Of a stretch of 64,000 nt of DNA, positions 35,668-43,497 are shown in pieces; the stretch's first letter is position 1, and every line of letters begins with the position of its first letter. The translations under genes and the position numbers were made by a program. The notes beneath the pieces were generated by a model that did no database searches, had not been told where the DNA came from, and worked only from the letters and a program-made list of their open reading frames with translations. This DNA comes from Pseudomonadota bacterium. Lineage in GTDB: Bacteria; Pseudomonadota; Alphaproteobacteria; Rhizobiales; Rhizobiaceae. The stretch is taken from positions 124,001 to 188,000 of the forward strand of contig JAIUPA010000038.1 in the NCBI GenBank assembly GCA_020161665.1. Direction: 5' to 3'.

Positions 35668-35943
35668 ATGAGTATCAAATCTTCGATCTCGTTGACCGAA
35701 CAGCAGGATGCTTTTGCCCGTTCGCTCGTGGAAAGCGGGCGCTATTCGAGCATGAGTTCTGTTCTCCAGCAGGGTTTGGAGTTGTTGCGTCAAAAGACCG
35801 AAATCGAGGCCGCAGAAACAGCGGCCCTGCGTGAACTGGTCGAGCAGCGCCTGAAAGCGCCCAGCGTCAGCGCAGGCGAGATGGAAGCGCGCGTTGCGGC
35901 CATGATTGAACGGAAGCGGCTGGCTCTTGGCGTGGATCGTTGA
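35668..35943 (+). CDS. parD: ParD-type antitoxin
   Basis: A 91-residue protein with an N-terminal ribbon-helix-helix (SISLTEQQDAFARSLVESGRY) and an acidic C-terminal helix that would bind the toxin, matching the CC2985/ParD family. AAAGGAG precedes the ATG. It overlaps the toxin gene and autorepresses in known systems. It is on the opposite strand from cobD and the CobW-type gene that flank it. Confidence 0.92.
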   Translation: MSIKSSISLTEQQDAFARSLVESGRYSSMSSVLQQGLELLRQKTEIEAAETAALRELVEQRLKAPSVSAGEMEARVAAMIERKRLALGVDR

Positions 35944-36274
35944 ATATTCAACGCAAGCCGAGCGTGATTTCGAGCTGATCTTCGATCACCTGTTCTCGGC
36001 CTATGTCGAGCTGGGGGACGACCCGCAGACAGCTGTTGAAAGTGCGGCTCTGCGCGTCCGTTCATTGCATGGAGAAATCAACCGGCTCGCCGAGACGCCC
36101 TATATCGGCACTTTGCGGCCTGACATTTATCCGGGCATTCGCTTTTTGCGCCGTGACAAGGCGGCGGTCTGGTTCCTGCCATTGGAAGACAGCCACACAA
36201 TCCTTGTTGCGGCTGTCTTCTACGGTGCGCAGGATCACATCCGACACATGCTGTCACGCCTGCTATCCGAATAA
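35927..36274 (+). CDS. parE: ParE-type toxin (RelE/ParE superfamily)
   Basis: About 115 residues. The family pattern is visible: VEYSTQAERDFELIFDHLF at the N-terminus and RRDKAAVWFLPLEDSHTILVAAVFYGAQD at the C-terminus. No ATG precedes the conserved start, so TTG 35927 is chosen; TTG 35906 is an alternative. It overlaps parD by 17 bases. ParE toxins inhibit gyrase. It appears intact. Confidence 0.87.
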   Translation: MAWIVEYSTQAERDFELIFDHLFSAYVELGDDPQTAVESAALRVRSLHGEINRLAETPYIGTLRPDIYPGIRFLRRDKAAVWFLPLEDSHTILVAAVFYGAQDHIRHMLSRLLSE

Positions 36275-36287
36275 GCTGTCCCGTCCA

Positions 36288-36306
36288 TCACGCCGCTTTC
36301 GGAGCC
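36288..36306. repeat. Right direct repeat flanking ParDE (3' end of the CobW-type gene)
   Basis: TCACGCCGCTTTCGG at 36288-36302 begins exactly at the CobW-type gene stop codon (TGA on the minus strand) and encodes its last residues, PKAA. It matches 35593-35607 perfectly. Confidence 0.7.
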
Positions 36307-37496
36307 CAGCTGGCGAAGGGATCGGACAGCGCCTTCCACCGTTCCGGCGTGTAGCCCTCGGCATCGACAAGGCAGGCGTCGAGTTCGGCACGAATTTCGG
36401 CCTCGTCCATCGGGTCGGCCCCGATGAAAACGATTTCCTGACGGCGGTCGCCCCAGACCGGATCGAGATAGGGCCGCATCATCTTGAGGAAGCCCGGATC
36501 ATCCGGCCATTGCGATTTCGGCACGGCTGACCACCACAGACCCATCTTCTGGGTGCGCACCAGCGCGCCTGCCTGGCTCATTTCCCCCACATAATGCGGG
36601 CGCGTTGCCAGCCAGAAGAAGCCCTTGGCGCGCACCACGCCCGGCCAGCTTTGATCAAGAAACTGCTTGAAGCGCTGCGGGTGGAAGGGGCGGCGGGCAC
36701 GATAAACGAAGGAGCGGATGCCATATTCTTCCGTCTCGGGTATGTGGTCCTTGAAGCCGTAAAGCTCCTTGAACCACAACGGGTGCTGTTCTGCTTTAGC
36801 GAAATCGAAGCGGCCCGTGCCCAGAACCTCCTTCGGGTTCACCTGTCCGAAATCGGCCTCGATGATCTTGGCATCCGGGTTAAGGCCGACGACGATCTTG
36901 CGGGCCGCATCGCGCTCTTCGGGCGTCGCCGTGCCGATCTTGTTCAGAACCACCACATCGGCAAACTCGATCTGTTCGACGATCAGATCGACAATGGTGC
37001 GGTTATCCTCTTCGCCCGCCGTTTCGCCGCGGTCGCGCAGGAAGTCGGCGGACCCGTAATCGGCGAGAAGATTGGCGGCATCGACCACCGTCACCATCGT
37101 ATCGAGGCGGGCCACATCCGAAAGGCTCTGGCCGTTTTCATCGCGAAAATCGAAGGTGGCGGCCACGGGAAGTGGCTCGGCAATGCCGGTCGATTCAATC
37201 AGCAGGTAATCGAAACGGTTCTGTTCGGCGAGTGCGCGCACTTCACTCAAAAGATCATCGCGCAGCGTGCAACAGATACAGCCATTGGTCATTTCCACCA
37301 GCTGTTCCTCGGTGCGCGACAGGTTCGCACCGCCATCGCGCACCAGCGCCGCATCGATGTTCACCTCGCTCATGTCATTGACGATGAGGGCCACGCGAAG
37401 GCCATCGCGGTTGGCAAGAATATGGTTCAAAAGCGTGGTCTTTCCGGCGCCGAGAAAGCCGGACAGCACGGTGACGGGAAGTTTTTCAAAGGACAT
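36288..37496 (-). CDS. CobW/COG0523-family GTPase, probably zinc-related
   Basis: A 402-residue metallochaperone-type GTPase. It has a P-loop [15 protein letters not shown], the metal-binding CICC motif ([13 protein letters not shown]), NKIG for guanine recognition and a C-terminal CobW_C domain. The double Zur-like palindrome just upstream argues for a zinc-limitation role (ZigA/ZagA type) rather than the cobalt function of CobW. Location beside cobD leaves both possible. The 3' end carries the right copy of the repeat flanking ParDE. Confidence 0.9.
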   Translation of the reverse strand: MSFEKLPVTVLSGFLGAGKTTLLNHILANRDGLRVALIVNDMSEVNIDAALVRDGGANLSRTEEQLVEMTNGCICCTLRDDLLSEVRALAEQNRFDYLLIESTGIAEPLPVAATFDFRDENGQSLSDVARLDTMVTVVDAANLLADYGSADFLRDRGETAGEEDNRTIVDLIVEQIEFADVVVLNKIGTATPEERDAARKIVVGLNPDAKIIEADFGQVNPKEVLGTGRFDFAKAEQHPLWFKELYGFKDHIPETEEYGIRSFVYRARRPFHPQRFKQFLDQSWPGVVRAKGFFWLATRPHYVGEMSQAGALVRTQKMGLWWSAVPKSQWPDDPGFLKMMRPYLDPVWGDRRQEIVFIGADPMDEAEIRAELDACLVDAEGYTPERWKALSDPFASWAPKAA

Positions 37497-37533
37497 GTGA
37501 GCGGACTCCGGCTAGCACATCGCAAGGCGACGC

Positions 37534-37565
37534 GTAATGTTATTACACTAATGTAATAACATTAC
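37534..37565 (-). promoter_or_regulatory. Probable Zur operator (double palindrome)
   Basis: GTAATGTTATTAC (37534-37546) and GTAATAACATTAC (37553-37565) are perfect inverse copies separated by six bases, and each arm is itself symmetrical around GTAAT/ATTAC. The AT-rich form resembles zinc-uptake regulator boxes of proteobacteria. It lies 38 bases before the start of the CobW-type gene. The identity of the regulator is inference. Confidence 0.7.
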
Positions 37566-37622
37566 ATAAACCGATCCTGTCAAGCCCATGCGCGCAAGGA
37601 AGGGCGTCAACCTGCGCTCAGA

Positions 37623-38612
37623 TCAATCTTTCGGGGAGTCCTTGCAGATCGGCAGCGGTTGCGGCGGCGGGGCCGGGTGGTCGTTCTTGTACTGAACGAT
37701 CATGGCCTCCAGCTTTTCCTTCGGCCAGAAGACCGGCGCGCCGATGTCTTTCAGGCACGAGGCGTTCCAGTAAAGCCCCTTGTCGGCGGGCGACTGGCGA
37801 TCCTTCACCGCCTTGGCCACCGCATTGATGTCCTTCGATTCCGGGTAGATATAGACCGTGCTCGGGCTATCCTTGATAATCGAAAACACCTGCGGCACGT
37901 CTTCCGGTGCCCAGCTGGTGCAGCCGTTGCTGCGCCCGCCCGGATAGGTCACGAGATTGCCGAGCGGCACAAAGCCATCCTTGTTGGCATGCGGGCTGTT
38001 CGGCTTTTTCAGCATGCAGACGCCGCCCAGACGCGCCGCCGCATGGCCGCCAATGGCGCGAGCGCGGGCATTGGCCGTTTCACCAATGCCATCGAACTGC
38101 ACGAAGGAGCGCGTCAGCGTCGTGGCACGGTTCCCCGGCAGGCGATAATACCCCTTGAACGAGGTCTTGATCTCGCTCGTCATATAGGCCCCGCCGGTGG
38201 TCAGTTCGGAATCCTGCGCATTGCCGAAATTCTTGGCGCAGGTGCGTCCGTTGGCAAAATTGGCAACACCCGGCAGGTTGCGACCGCTGCCATGGCCAGA
38301 AGAAATGGCGCGGAAGAACTGGCGGTCCTCGCAGATCATATAGAAGCGACCGCCTGCGGCACTGCTCGTCTGCTCATTGGGGCGCGTGGCGTCCATGGCA
38401 AAATAGCAGCCGTTCTTCACCTTGCCGCTCGCCACATTGCGCTGGTAGAGCGCGCGTGCCCGCTCCAGAACGACCGGCGCAATCTGGCCCGCCCCTTCGC
38501 CCACATTGGCGGCAAGCCAGCCCGGAACAGGTTCCGCCGCCGTTGCGGCCATGGAGGCCGACAGGAGGCCCGTTGCGGTGAGAAGTCCGATGAGGAGATG
38601 CGTCTTTGCCAT
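37623..38612 (-). CDS. Murein L,D-transpeptidase catalytic domain (YkuD_2) protein
   Basis: A 329-residue exported protein with a signal peptide (about residues 1-26, ending ATAAEPVP). The YkuD_2-type catalytic cysteine motif reads YPGGRSNGCTSWAP. Further Cys residues (for example CYFAMD, MICEDRQ, CAKNF, SCLKDIG) suggest disulfides in the periplasm. It probably acts on peptidoglycan, but the substrate is uncertain. Start chosen at MAKTHLL; the frame runs 16 codons further upstream. A proline-rich C-terminal segment precedes the final CKDSPKD. Confidence 0.8.
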   Translation of the reverse strand: MAKTHLLIGLLTATGLLSASMAATAAEPVPGWLAANVGEGAGQIAPVVLERARALYQRNVASGKVKNGCYFAMDATRPNEQTSSAAGGRFYMICEDRQFFRAISSGHGSGRNLPGVANFANGRTCAKNFGNAQDSELTTGGAYMTSEIKTSFKGYYRLPGNRATTLTRSFVQFDGIGETANARARAIGGHAAARLGGVCMLKKPNSPHANKDGFVPLGNLVTYPGGRSNGCTSWAPEDVPQVFSIIKDSPSTVYIYPESKDINAVAKAVKDRQSPADKGLYWNASCLKDIGAPVFWPKEKLEAMIVQYKNDHPAPPPQPLPICKDSPKD

Positions 38613-38747
38613 TTTCAAACTCTCGTCGTTGAACCGGCAGGCACCGGGACAGGTCAGCACCCGCCTTCACGGGTTTCGACCTGTGCGTCAATTGAGTCTG
38701 ATTTAAGTCTAAAATTTTAACGAAACGCTGAACGGCACGGCACGATC

Positions 38748-39467
38748 TCAACCGTGGCTGTGTTCCCGCCGATGAATATGGGCATGGCGGTGCGAATGCA
38801 CATGGTCATGGATTTCCGCATCGTGCAGATGACCGGCGGAAAGCACCATGGCGCGGGTGGCAATCTCCGCCACGAAGCCATCATCATGAGACACGAGGAT
38901 CATCGCGCCCTTGAAAGCCAGAAGCGCGGCGCGAAGCCGTGCGCCGTTTTCGCCATCCACCCCGTTGGTCGGCTCATCGAGCAAAAGCACATCCGGCTCC
39001 ATAGCCAGCAACCCGGCCAGACAAACAAGGCGCTTCTCCCCGCCCGAAAGCCGATGGGTGAAGCGTTCGGCAAGGTGGGCGATGCCGAGATTTTCCAAAG
39101 TGCGGGCGGCACGCGCACGAGCCGTTTCTTCATCCGCGCCGGTGTTCAGCGGACCGAACGCCACGTCCTCAATCACGCTCGGGCAGAAAAGCTGGTCGTC
39201 ACTTTCCTGAAAGAGAAAGCCGATGCGCGGGCGGGCGCGGCGAAACTCCGCTTCCTTGCGACAGGTCGCGCCAAACAGCGTAACCGTTCCCGAGACCGGC
39301 TTTTCCAGCCCCACCATGGCCCGCAGCAGCGTTGTCTTGCCCGCGCCATTCGGCCCGACAATCGCCAGCCTCTCACCCGGCGACAGCGCAAGGTTGACGC
39401 GCTGCAGCACAGTCTTGCCATCACGCTCCACCCGCAGGTGATCAAGCTCAATGGGAAACGGGGTCAT
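38748..39467 (-). CDS. nikO: Nickel ECF transporter ATPase (NikO)
   Basis: A 239-residue ATPase with Walker [13 protein letters not shown]-loop FLFQESDDQLFCP, signature LSGGEKRLVCLAGLL and Walker B VLLLDEPTNGVD. It energises NikMLQ-mediated uptake. The last about 25 residues are a histidine-rich tail (HDHVHSHRHAHIHRREHSHG), a plausible nickel store or sensor. It overlaps nikQ by four bases and is the last gene of the operon. Confidence 0.94.
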   Translation of the reverse strand: MTPFPIELDHLRVERDGKTVLQRVNLALSPGERLAIVGPNGAGKTTLLRAMVGLEKPVSGTVTLFGATCRKEAEFRRARPRIGFLFQESDDQLFCPSVIEDVAFGPLNTGADEETARARAARTLENLGIAHLAERFTHRLSGGEKRLVCLAGLLAMEPDVLLLDEPTNGVDGENGARLRAALLAFKGAMILVSHDDGFVAEIATRAMVLSAGHLHDAEIHDHVHSHRHAHIHRREHSHG

Positions 39468-40177
39468 AGCCGTTCCCCCAGAAGAAGAAAGGCCGTTCCG
39501 GCAACCAGCGCCAGCGAGGCCATCCAGTCGGCGGGCTTTGGGGCGGCCTCGGAACTGTGCAGAAACCGCCCCTGATAGCCGCGAAGGCGCATGGTTTCCT
39601 CCACGCGCTCGGCCCGGTCCAACCCGCGCACCAGTACCATGCCAATCAGGTTGCCATAGCTTTTCCAGCTATGACGGTTGGTGGCCGGCGTGAAGGCGCG
39701 TGCCCGCATGGCGTCCTGCAAGCGGGCGAACTCATCCCGAATAACGCCAAGCGTTCGGGTGGCGGTGATGAAAATCCGCACCAGCGGTTCCGGCACGCCG
39801 AGCGCCCGCAGGGCATTGCCAAGCCGTAGCGGCTCGACATCCGCAAAGAACAGGGCGAGCAGCAGAACAGAGGCCGTTACTTTCAGGGCCAGAAGCAGAG
39901 CGCGCCTTGCCCCTTCGACACTGGCGACCAGCGGCCCGAGGACAAAGAGCGGATCTCCCGGCAGGGTGAAGGGCAGCGTCACGAGGAGAAGAATGAGGAA
40001 GCCTTCGAGATGAACGAGCCTCCGCCACGGCAGGGGCTTTCCGGTGAGCCCGAAGAGCGCCAGCACCAAGGCGAGGACAACAACGGCCGAGGTCAGCGCG
40101 TTGAGCGCCGTCAGCAGCAAGAGCACAACGAACGAAGAGACGAGACGCAGGCGCAGTTCCTGCGGCCAAAGCTTCAT
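39464..40177 (-). CDS. nikQ: Nickel ECF transporter transmembrane protein (NikQ/CbiQ family)
   Basis: A 237-residue membrane protein with about five helices. It has the two Ala-Arg-Gly-type coupling helices, visible as RDEFARLQDAMRARAF and GLDRAERVEETMRLRGY. Start MKLWPQE overlaps the nikL stop (ATGA). It is the T component that links NikM to the NikO ATPase. Confidence 0.93.
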   Translation of the reverse strand: MKLWPQELRLRLVSSFVVLLLLTALNALTSAVVVLALVLALFGLTGKPLPWRRLVHLEGFLILLLVTLPFTLPGDPLFVLGPLVASVEGARRALLLALKVTASVLLLALFFADVEPLRLGNALRALGVPEPLVRIFITATRTLGVIRDEFARLQDAMRARAFTPATNRHSWKSYGNLIGMVLVRGLDRAERVEETMRLRGYQGRFLHSSEAAPKPADWMASLALVAGTAFLLLGERL

Positions 40178-40725
40178 GACCTTCGCCCGCGCGCCCACAG
40201 CGCCATGCCCGCCAAACCGATGATCAGAAACAGGCCGGAGACAATATCGGTGAAGCGCATACGCGCATCCATGGCCTCCATGCGTTCGAGAAGTGGCGCG
40301 ACTTGCCGTTCCACGGCGGCCTCAACGAGGTGGGCAGTCGCTTGCGCATCCGGCGCGGCGGGGGCCAAAGCCTGCGGTGCCGATACGGCAGCACCCACGG
40401 CAGGGGGCGATGCGCCAAAGTGTTCGGGACCGAGCGTCACGGTGGCGAAATGCCCTTCGCCCGTATCCACTTTCACCGCGATGGCATCGATAACAGGCGA
40501 GGGGGCCGTGAAGCTATAAGTGCCGCCCTCTGCGGTCGTGCCACTGGCGATCGAGGCCGCGCCCATTCTGGCCGACCACTTCGCCCCGACCGGCCTGCCG
40601 CCACCAATGAAGAAGGCGTAGCCGCTGACCGTCTGCCCCTCGACCCTGGCAAAGACGCGCAAGCTGTGGGCGCAGGCCGGAGCTGCGATGAGAAGTCCCA
40701 GCAAAAGGAAGAGCACGCGACGCAT
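40174..40725 (-). CDS. nikL: Nickel transporter accessory protein NikL
   Basis: A 183-residue protein with a signal peptide (MRRVLFLLLGLLIAAPACA), a periplasmic beta-rich domain (about 20-100), an Ala/Pro-rich linker and a C-terminal membrane helix (about 158-177) followed by RGRRS. This is the layout of NikL/CbiL-like accessory subunits in NikKMLQO systems. The N-terminal His after cleavage (AHSL) could bind metal. Overlaps nikQ. Confidence 0.85.
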   Translation of the reverse strand: MRRVLFLLLGLLIAAPACAHSLRVFARVEGQTVSGYAFFIGGGRPVGAKWSARMGAASIASGTTAEGGTYSFTAPSPVIDAIAVKVDTGEGHFATVTLGPEHFGASPPAVGAAVSAPQALAPAAPDAQATAHLVEAAVERQVAPLLERMEAMDARMRFTDIVSGLFLIIGLAGMALWARGRRS

Positions 40726-40728
40726 GGC

Positions 40729-41355
40729 TTAAAGTTCCGGTCGGACAAGCCGAGGGTGAAGCGCTTTTGGCTCCACCCGGACCAGAAAGGCGATGACGGT
40801 GGCGGTGATCGCCGCTTCTGCCAGCGCCAGCGGGAAATAGGTGACCAGAAGCACCTTGGCGACCGGCACGAAATCCAGCGAGGAATACCACAGCGACAGC
40901 GCCACCAGCGCACCCGTGGCAAAGGTGGCGGAGGCCGCGCCAATGGCGGCGAGAATCCCGGCCCGCCAGGGTGACTTCGTGGCACGGACGGCAGGCCCCA
41001 GAGCAAAGGCCGCCACATAGCCCGGCAGCGCGATATTGACCGTGTTGATACCGAGCGTCGTCAGCCCGCCAAAGCCGAAGAGTACCGCCTGCAGGACTAA
41101 CGCCACCAGCACCGCCGGGAAAATGCCCGGCCCCAGCATCAGTCCCATCAGACCGGCCAGCAGCAGGTGAACGCTGGACGGCCCCATCGGCACGGAAACG
41201 AGAGAGGCGGCGAAAAAGACACCGGCGAGGATGGCAATGCGCGGAATGGATCGGTCATCGATTGCGCGCAGCGCAAGGCCAAGTCCCATGGCCGCGACAA
41301 CGCCACCACCAATCAGCACGGGCAGAGAGAGAACGCCATCCGGTATATGCGCCAT
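40729..41355 (-). CDS. nikM: Nickel ECF transporter substrate-binding membrane protein (NikM)
   Basis: A 208-residue membrane protein beginning MAHIPDGVLS. The N-terminal HIPDG segment is the metal-binding start of the NikM/CbiM family, although one Ala is inserted between Met and His relative to the usual MHIPDG. Further motif MGPSSVHLLLAGLMGLMLG with a conserved His. Six to seven helices. Three bases separate it from nikL and three from nikK. Confidence 0.94.
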   Translation of the reverse strand: MAHIPDGVLSLPVLIGGGVVAAMGLGLALRAIDDRSIPRIAILAGVFFAASLVSVPMGPSSVHLLLAGLMGLMLGPGIFPAVLVALVLQAVLFGFGGLTTLGINTVNIALPGYVAAFALGPAVRATKSPWRAGILAAIGAASATFATGALVALSLWYSSLDFVPVAKVLLVTYFPLALAEAAITATVIAFLVRVEPKALHPRLVRPEL

Positions 41356-41358
41356 GTT

Positions 41359-42135
41359 TTAGTGTCCCATATCCTTGGCGTTGACCCAGATCAGCGCGCC
41401 TTCTTCCACCGGCACATCCTTGCCATCCGGCGATTTCATCGGCTGATCGGCCTCCAGAAGGGCGGCAAAACCCCACCAGCCGGATTTTGGCATAGTATAG
41501 TGGAAGGTGCCATTGGCATCAGCCTTGATGACCTGCGTGATATAGGCATCGTTGGGGGCCTTCACGCCCTCGTCGTTGATGAACTCTACCTCGACCTCGG
41601 CAAAGGGCACGGGCTTGCCCGCTTTCAGCACCACGCCGGTGAAGAGATTGCCCGTCCACAGCGCCGTCGGCTGGCTGAGCGGCTGGATTTCCACCGGCAG
41701 GCCCGCCAGTTCATCCCATCCTTCGCCGGAGGCAAAGGAATCCACCACCACCTTGGCGTAATGGACGATGTATTTGCCCTCCGATGGTTCCCAATAAGGC
41801 TGCGGTATCACGGAAAAGATGGCGGCACCCGGCTCTGTCAGATCATAGTCGAGCTTCCAAGCCGTCACGCCGCCCTTGGGTGCCTCGACCAGTTTGTCAC
41901 CGATGTCGGTGGACTTGCCGCCAAACAGCACGTTGACGGAAGCAGGGCGCTTCATCTCCATCACCGGGCCACCTTCAAAGGGGTGAGTGAAAACGAGATC
42001 AAGCGAGACCTTGCCCCCGTCCGGCAGCACATCCGCCGAAGGAATGATTTCCTGAAAATGGGCCGACGCGGGCAGAGCGGTCATGGCCATAAGCGCGGCG
42101 GCACAAGAAAGGCGGGGCAGGGCGCGGCTCTTCAT
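41359..42135 (-). CDS. nikK: Periplasmic nickel-uptake accessory protein NikK (DUF4198)
   Basis: A 258-residue DUF4198 protein with a signal peptide (start MKSRALPRLS, cleavage near ASAHF). The exposed N-terminal His after cleavage (HFQEIIP) and internal His residues match NikK, a periplasmic nickel-binding partner of NikMLQO. It is the first gene of nikKMLQO, transcribed behind a NikR-type operator. Confidence 0.9.
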   Translation of the reverse strand: MKSRALPRLSCAAALMAMTALPASAHFQEIIPSADVLPDGGKVSLDLVFTHPFEGGPVMEMKRPASVNVLFGGKSTDIGDKLVEAPKGGVTAWKLDYDLTEPGAAIFSVIPQPYWEPSEGKYIVHYAKVVVDSFASGEGWDELAGLPVEIQPLSQPTALWTGNLFTGVVLKAGKPVPFAEVEVEFINDEGVKAPNDAYITQVIKADANGTFHYTMPKSGWWGFAALLEADQPMKSPDGKDVPVEEGALIWVNAKDMGH

Positions 42136-42148
42136 GGCAAACTCCGTG

Positions 42149-42177
42149 TGTATGAGAATTTCCAAAAACATCATACA
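42149..42177 (-). promoter_or_regulatory. Probable NikR operator upstream of nikK
   Basis: TGTATGA (42149-42155) and TCATACA (42171-42177) are a perfect inverted pair with 15 bases between the arms. They include the GTATGA...TCATAC halves known for NikR, for which the E. coli spacing is 16. A further TCATAC half-site lies at 42219-42224. The site ends 13 bases before the nikK start. Confidence 0.78.
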
Positions 42178-42254
42178 TTAAACAGGAATGGTCAACCGCA
42201 AGATGAAACGGAAAATGATCATACTCCCTACGTCAAATGACATAAGCCGACTAC

Positions 42255-42722
42255 TTAATGATCGTGACTATGGTCGTGACCATGTTGATGATGGTGCCCA
42301 GTCTCATCGCGGCCCAGCGGAATGATATGCAGGCCGCCATAGCGAACGCCGCGCTGACTGGTCACGCTATCGGCAAACTTGCGCAGATCGCTCGCCGTGC
42401 CGGAGAGGATCGAAACCTCAAGACAGTTATCGTGGTTCAGATGCACATGTGTCGTCGCCACCGAAAGCGCGTGGTGGGCGTGGTGATTATCGGTGAGGCG
42501 GATCGGCAGATCGCGAATGCCGTGATCATAGATGTAGGTCAGTGTGCCGTAGCAGGGCAGTTCTCCGGCGACATTTTCTGCCGGGTTGATCGCTTCACGG
42601 GCCAGCGCCTCACGCGCCATATCGCGGAAAATTTCGGACCGGCTTTTATAGCCACGCTTTTCGGCCAGAGCGTCAATCTCGGCCAAAAGCTCTTCCTCGA
42701 CGGTGATCGTCACCCGTTCCAT
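42255..42722 (-). CDS. nikR: Nickel-responsive regulator NikR
   Basis: A 155-residue protein. The N-terminal ribbon-helix-helix starts MERVTITVEEELLAEID. The ACT-like nickel domain has the ligand pattern HVHLNHDNCLE (His-x-His-x5-Cys) preceded by NHHAHH. The extended tail is His-rich (HHHQHGHDHSHDH). The frame is open upstream, but this start matches the family. It represses nikKMLQO when nickel is sufficient. It sits between the FmdE-like gene and nikK. Confidence 0.96.
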   Translation of the reverse strand: MERVTITVEEELLAEIDALAEKRGYKSRSEIFRDMAREALAREAINPAENVAGELPCYGTLTYIYDHGIRDLPIRLTDNHHAHHALSVATTHVHLNHDNCLEVSILSGTASDLRKFADSVTSQRGVRYGGLHIIPLGRDETGHHHQHGHDHSHDH

Positions 42723-42801
42723 CCATCGCTCCCCGTGGCATATCCTGCCACTATGCCCAAAGAGGCAAAGTTGGGAACCGGAAAATGGGCCAAAGCGCGG
42801 C

Positions 42802-43317
42802 TTATCCCTCGATAAGGCGCACCGCATAGACATCGGCGGCTGACAGGCGCAGGAAGCGGTTGGCAAGCTCTGCCTTCAATTCTTCATGGCGGGCAATATC
42901 GTCGAGCGACTTGTCTCTCGCCTGTTCCAGCGCCACGAACTCTTCCGTCACATGGCCGGGCCTCAGCGACGCTTCGACCGTCTTGCCGCGATAGGTGAAG
43001 CGAAACACGTAAGGTCCGGGCGGATCAGACAGCACATCGCCACCGCCGATGGCACGATCCGTCATGATGCGCCCGCCGGTCACCGCCCGCGTTACCATTT
43101 CCAGCGCATCACGTCCGCCAGCGCCCGAATAGGCGGTCAGGACATGAACCTCGCGCCGCTCCAACGGGCGTTCGGACAGCACCGGAAACGCCGCCTGCAT
43201 CGCTTTCAGCGCATGGGCAATGCCATCGGGATAAGCACCGCCGTGATAGGTATTGATGGAGGAGAAGGTGACGGTCACCGGATGACCGTGATCGAGGACG
43301 CTGATCCTGTCAGACAT
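42802..43317 (-). CDS. FmdE-like domain protein of unknown function, nik-linked
   Basis: A 171-residue soluble protein. Near the N-terminus it has HGGAYPDGIAHALKAM where FmdE/FwdE-type domains have HG-x2-CPG. Then comes SGAGGRDALEMVTRAVTGGR, resembling the second FmdE block (C-x-x-DA-x-x-x-x-T-x-C). Cysteines at both blocks are missing, so the metal or molybdopterin role known for the family cannot be assumed. It is transcribed just before nikR (79-base gap), suggesting a nickel-linked function. Confidence 0.55.
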   Translation of the reverse strand: MSDRISVLDHGHPVTVTFSSINTYHGGAYPDGIAHALKAMQAAFPVLSERPLERREVHVLTAYSGAGGRDALEMVTRAVTGGRIMTDRAIGGGDVLSDPPGPYVFRFTYRGKTVEASLRPGHVTEEFVALEQARDKSLDDIARHEELKAELANRFLRLSAADVYAVRLIEG

Positions 43318-43395
43318 GGGGCATGGCTTTCCTGCATGAAAGAAGACAGAGCCCTGACAGAGAAACCGGAAAATGCATGACGTTTTGACCAGACG

Positions 43396-43417
43396 GTAAG
43401 ATACGTCTGTATCGTAA
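43396..43417 (-). promoter_or_regulatory. Candidate operator upstream of the FmdE-like/nikR transcript
   Basis: GATAC-GTCT-GTATC (43400-43413) is a perfect inverted repeat embedded in an AT-rich upstream region, about 85 bases from the start codon at 43317. A metal-dependent regulator is plausible but not shown. Confidence 0.4.
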
Positions 43418-43465
43418 TGATGATTATTATTGTCAAGTTATAATGCAGGCAAAAATGGCATCAGA

Positions 43466-43494
43466 AAACAAAAACGGCGCAGTTTCCCGCGCCG
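43466..43494 (-). terminator. Rho-independent terminator after vapC
   Basis: On the minus strand, CGGCGC (43489-43494) pairs with GCGCCG (43475-43480) around GGGAAACT and is followed by TTTTTGTTTT. It sits right after the VapC stop. A similar hairpin with the same tail follows the aldehyde dehydrogenase gene. Confidence 0.85.
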
Positions 43495-43497
43495 ATC

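Noticed and set aside
36288..37496. Assigning the COG0523 GTPase as CobW of cobalamin synthesis
   Set aside because: It neighbours cobD but not cobN, and its promoter has a double Zur-like palindrome. A zinc role is at least as likely, so no symbol was given.
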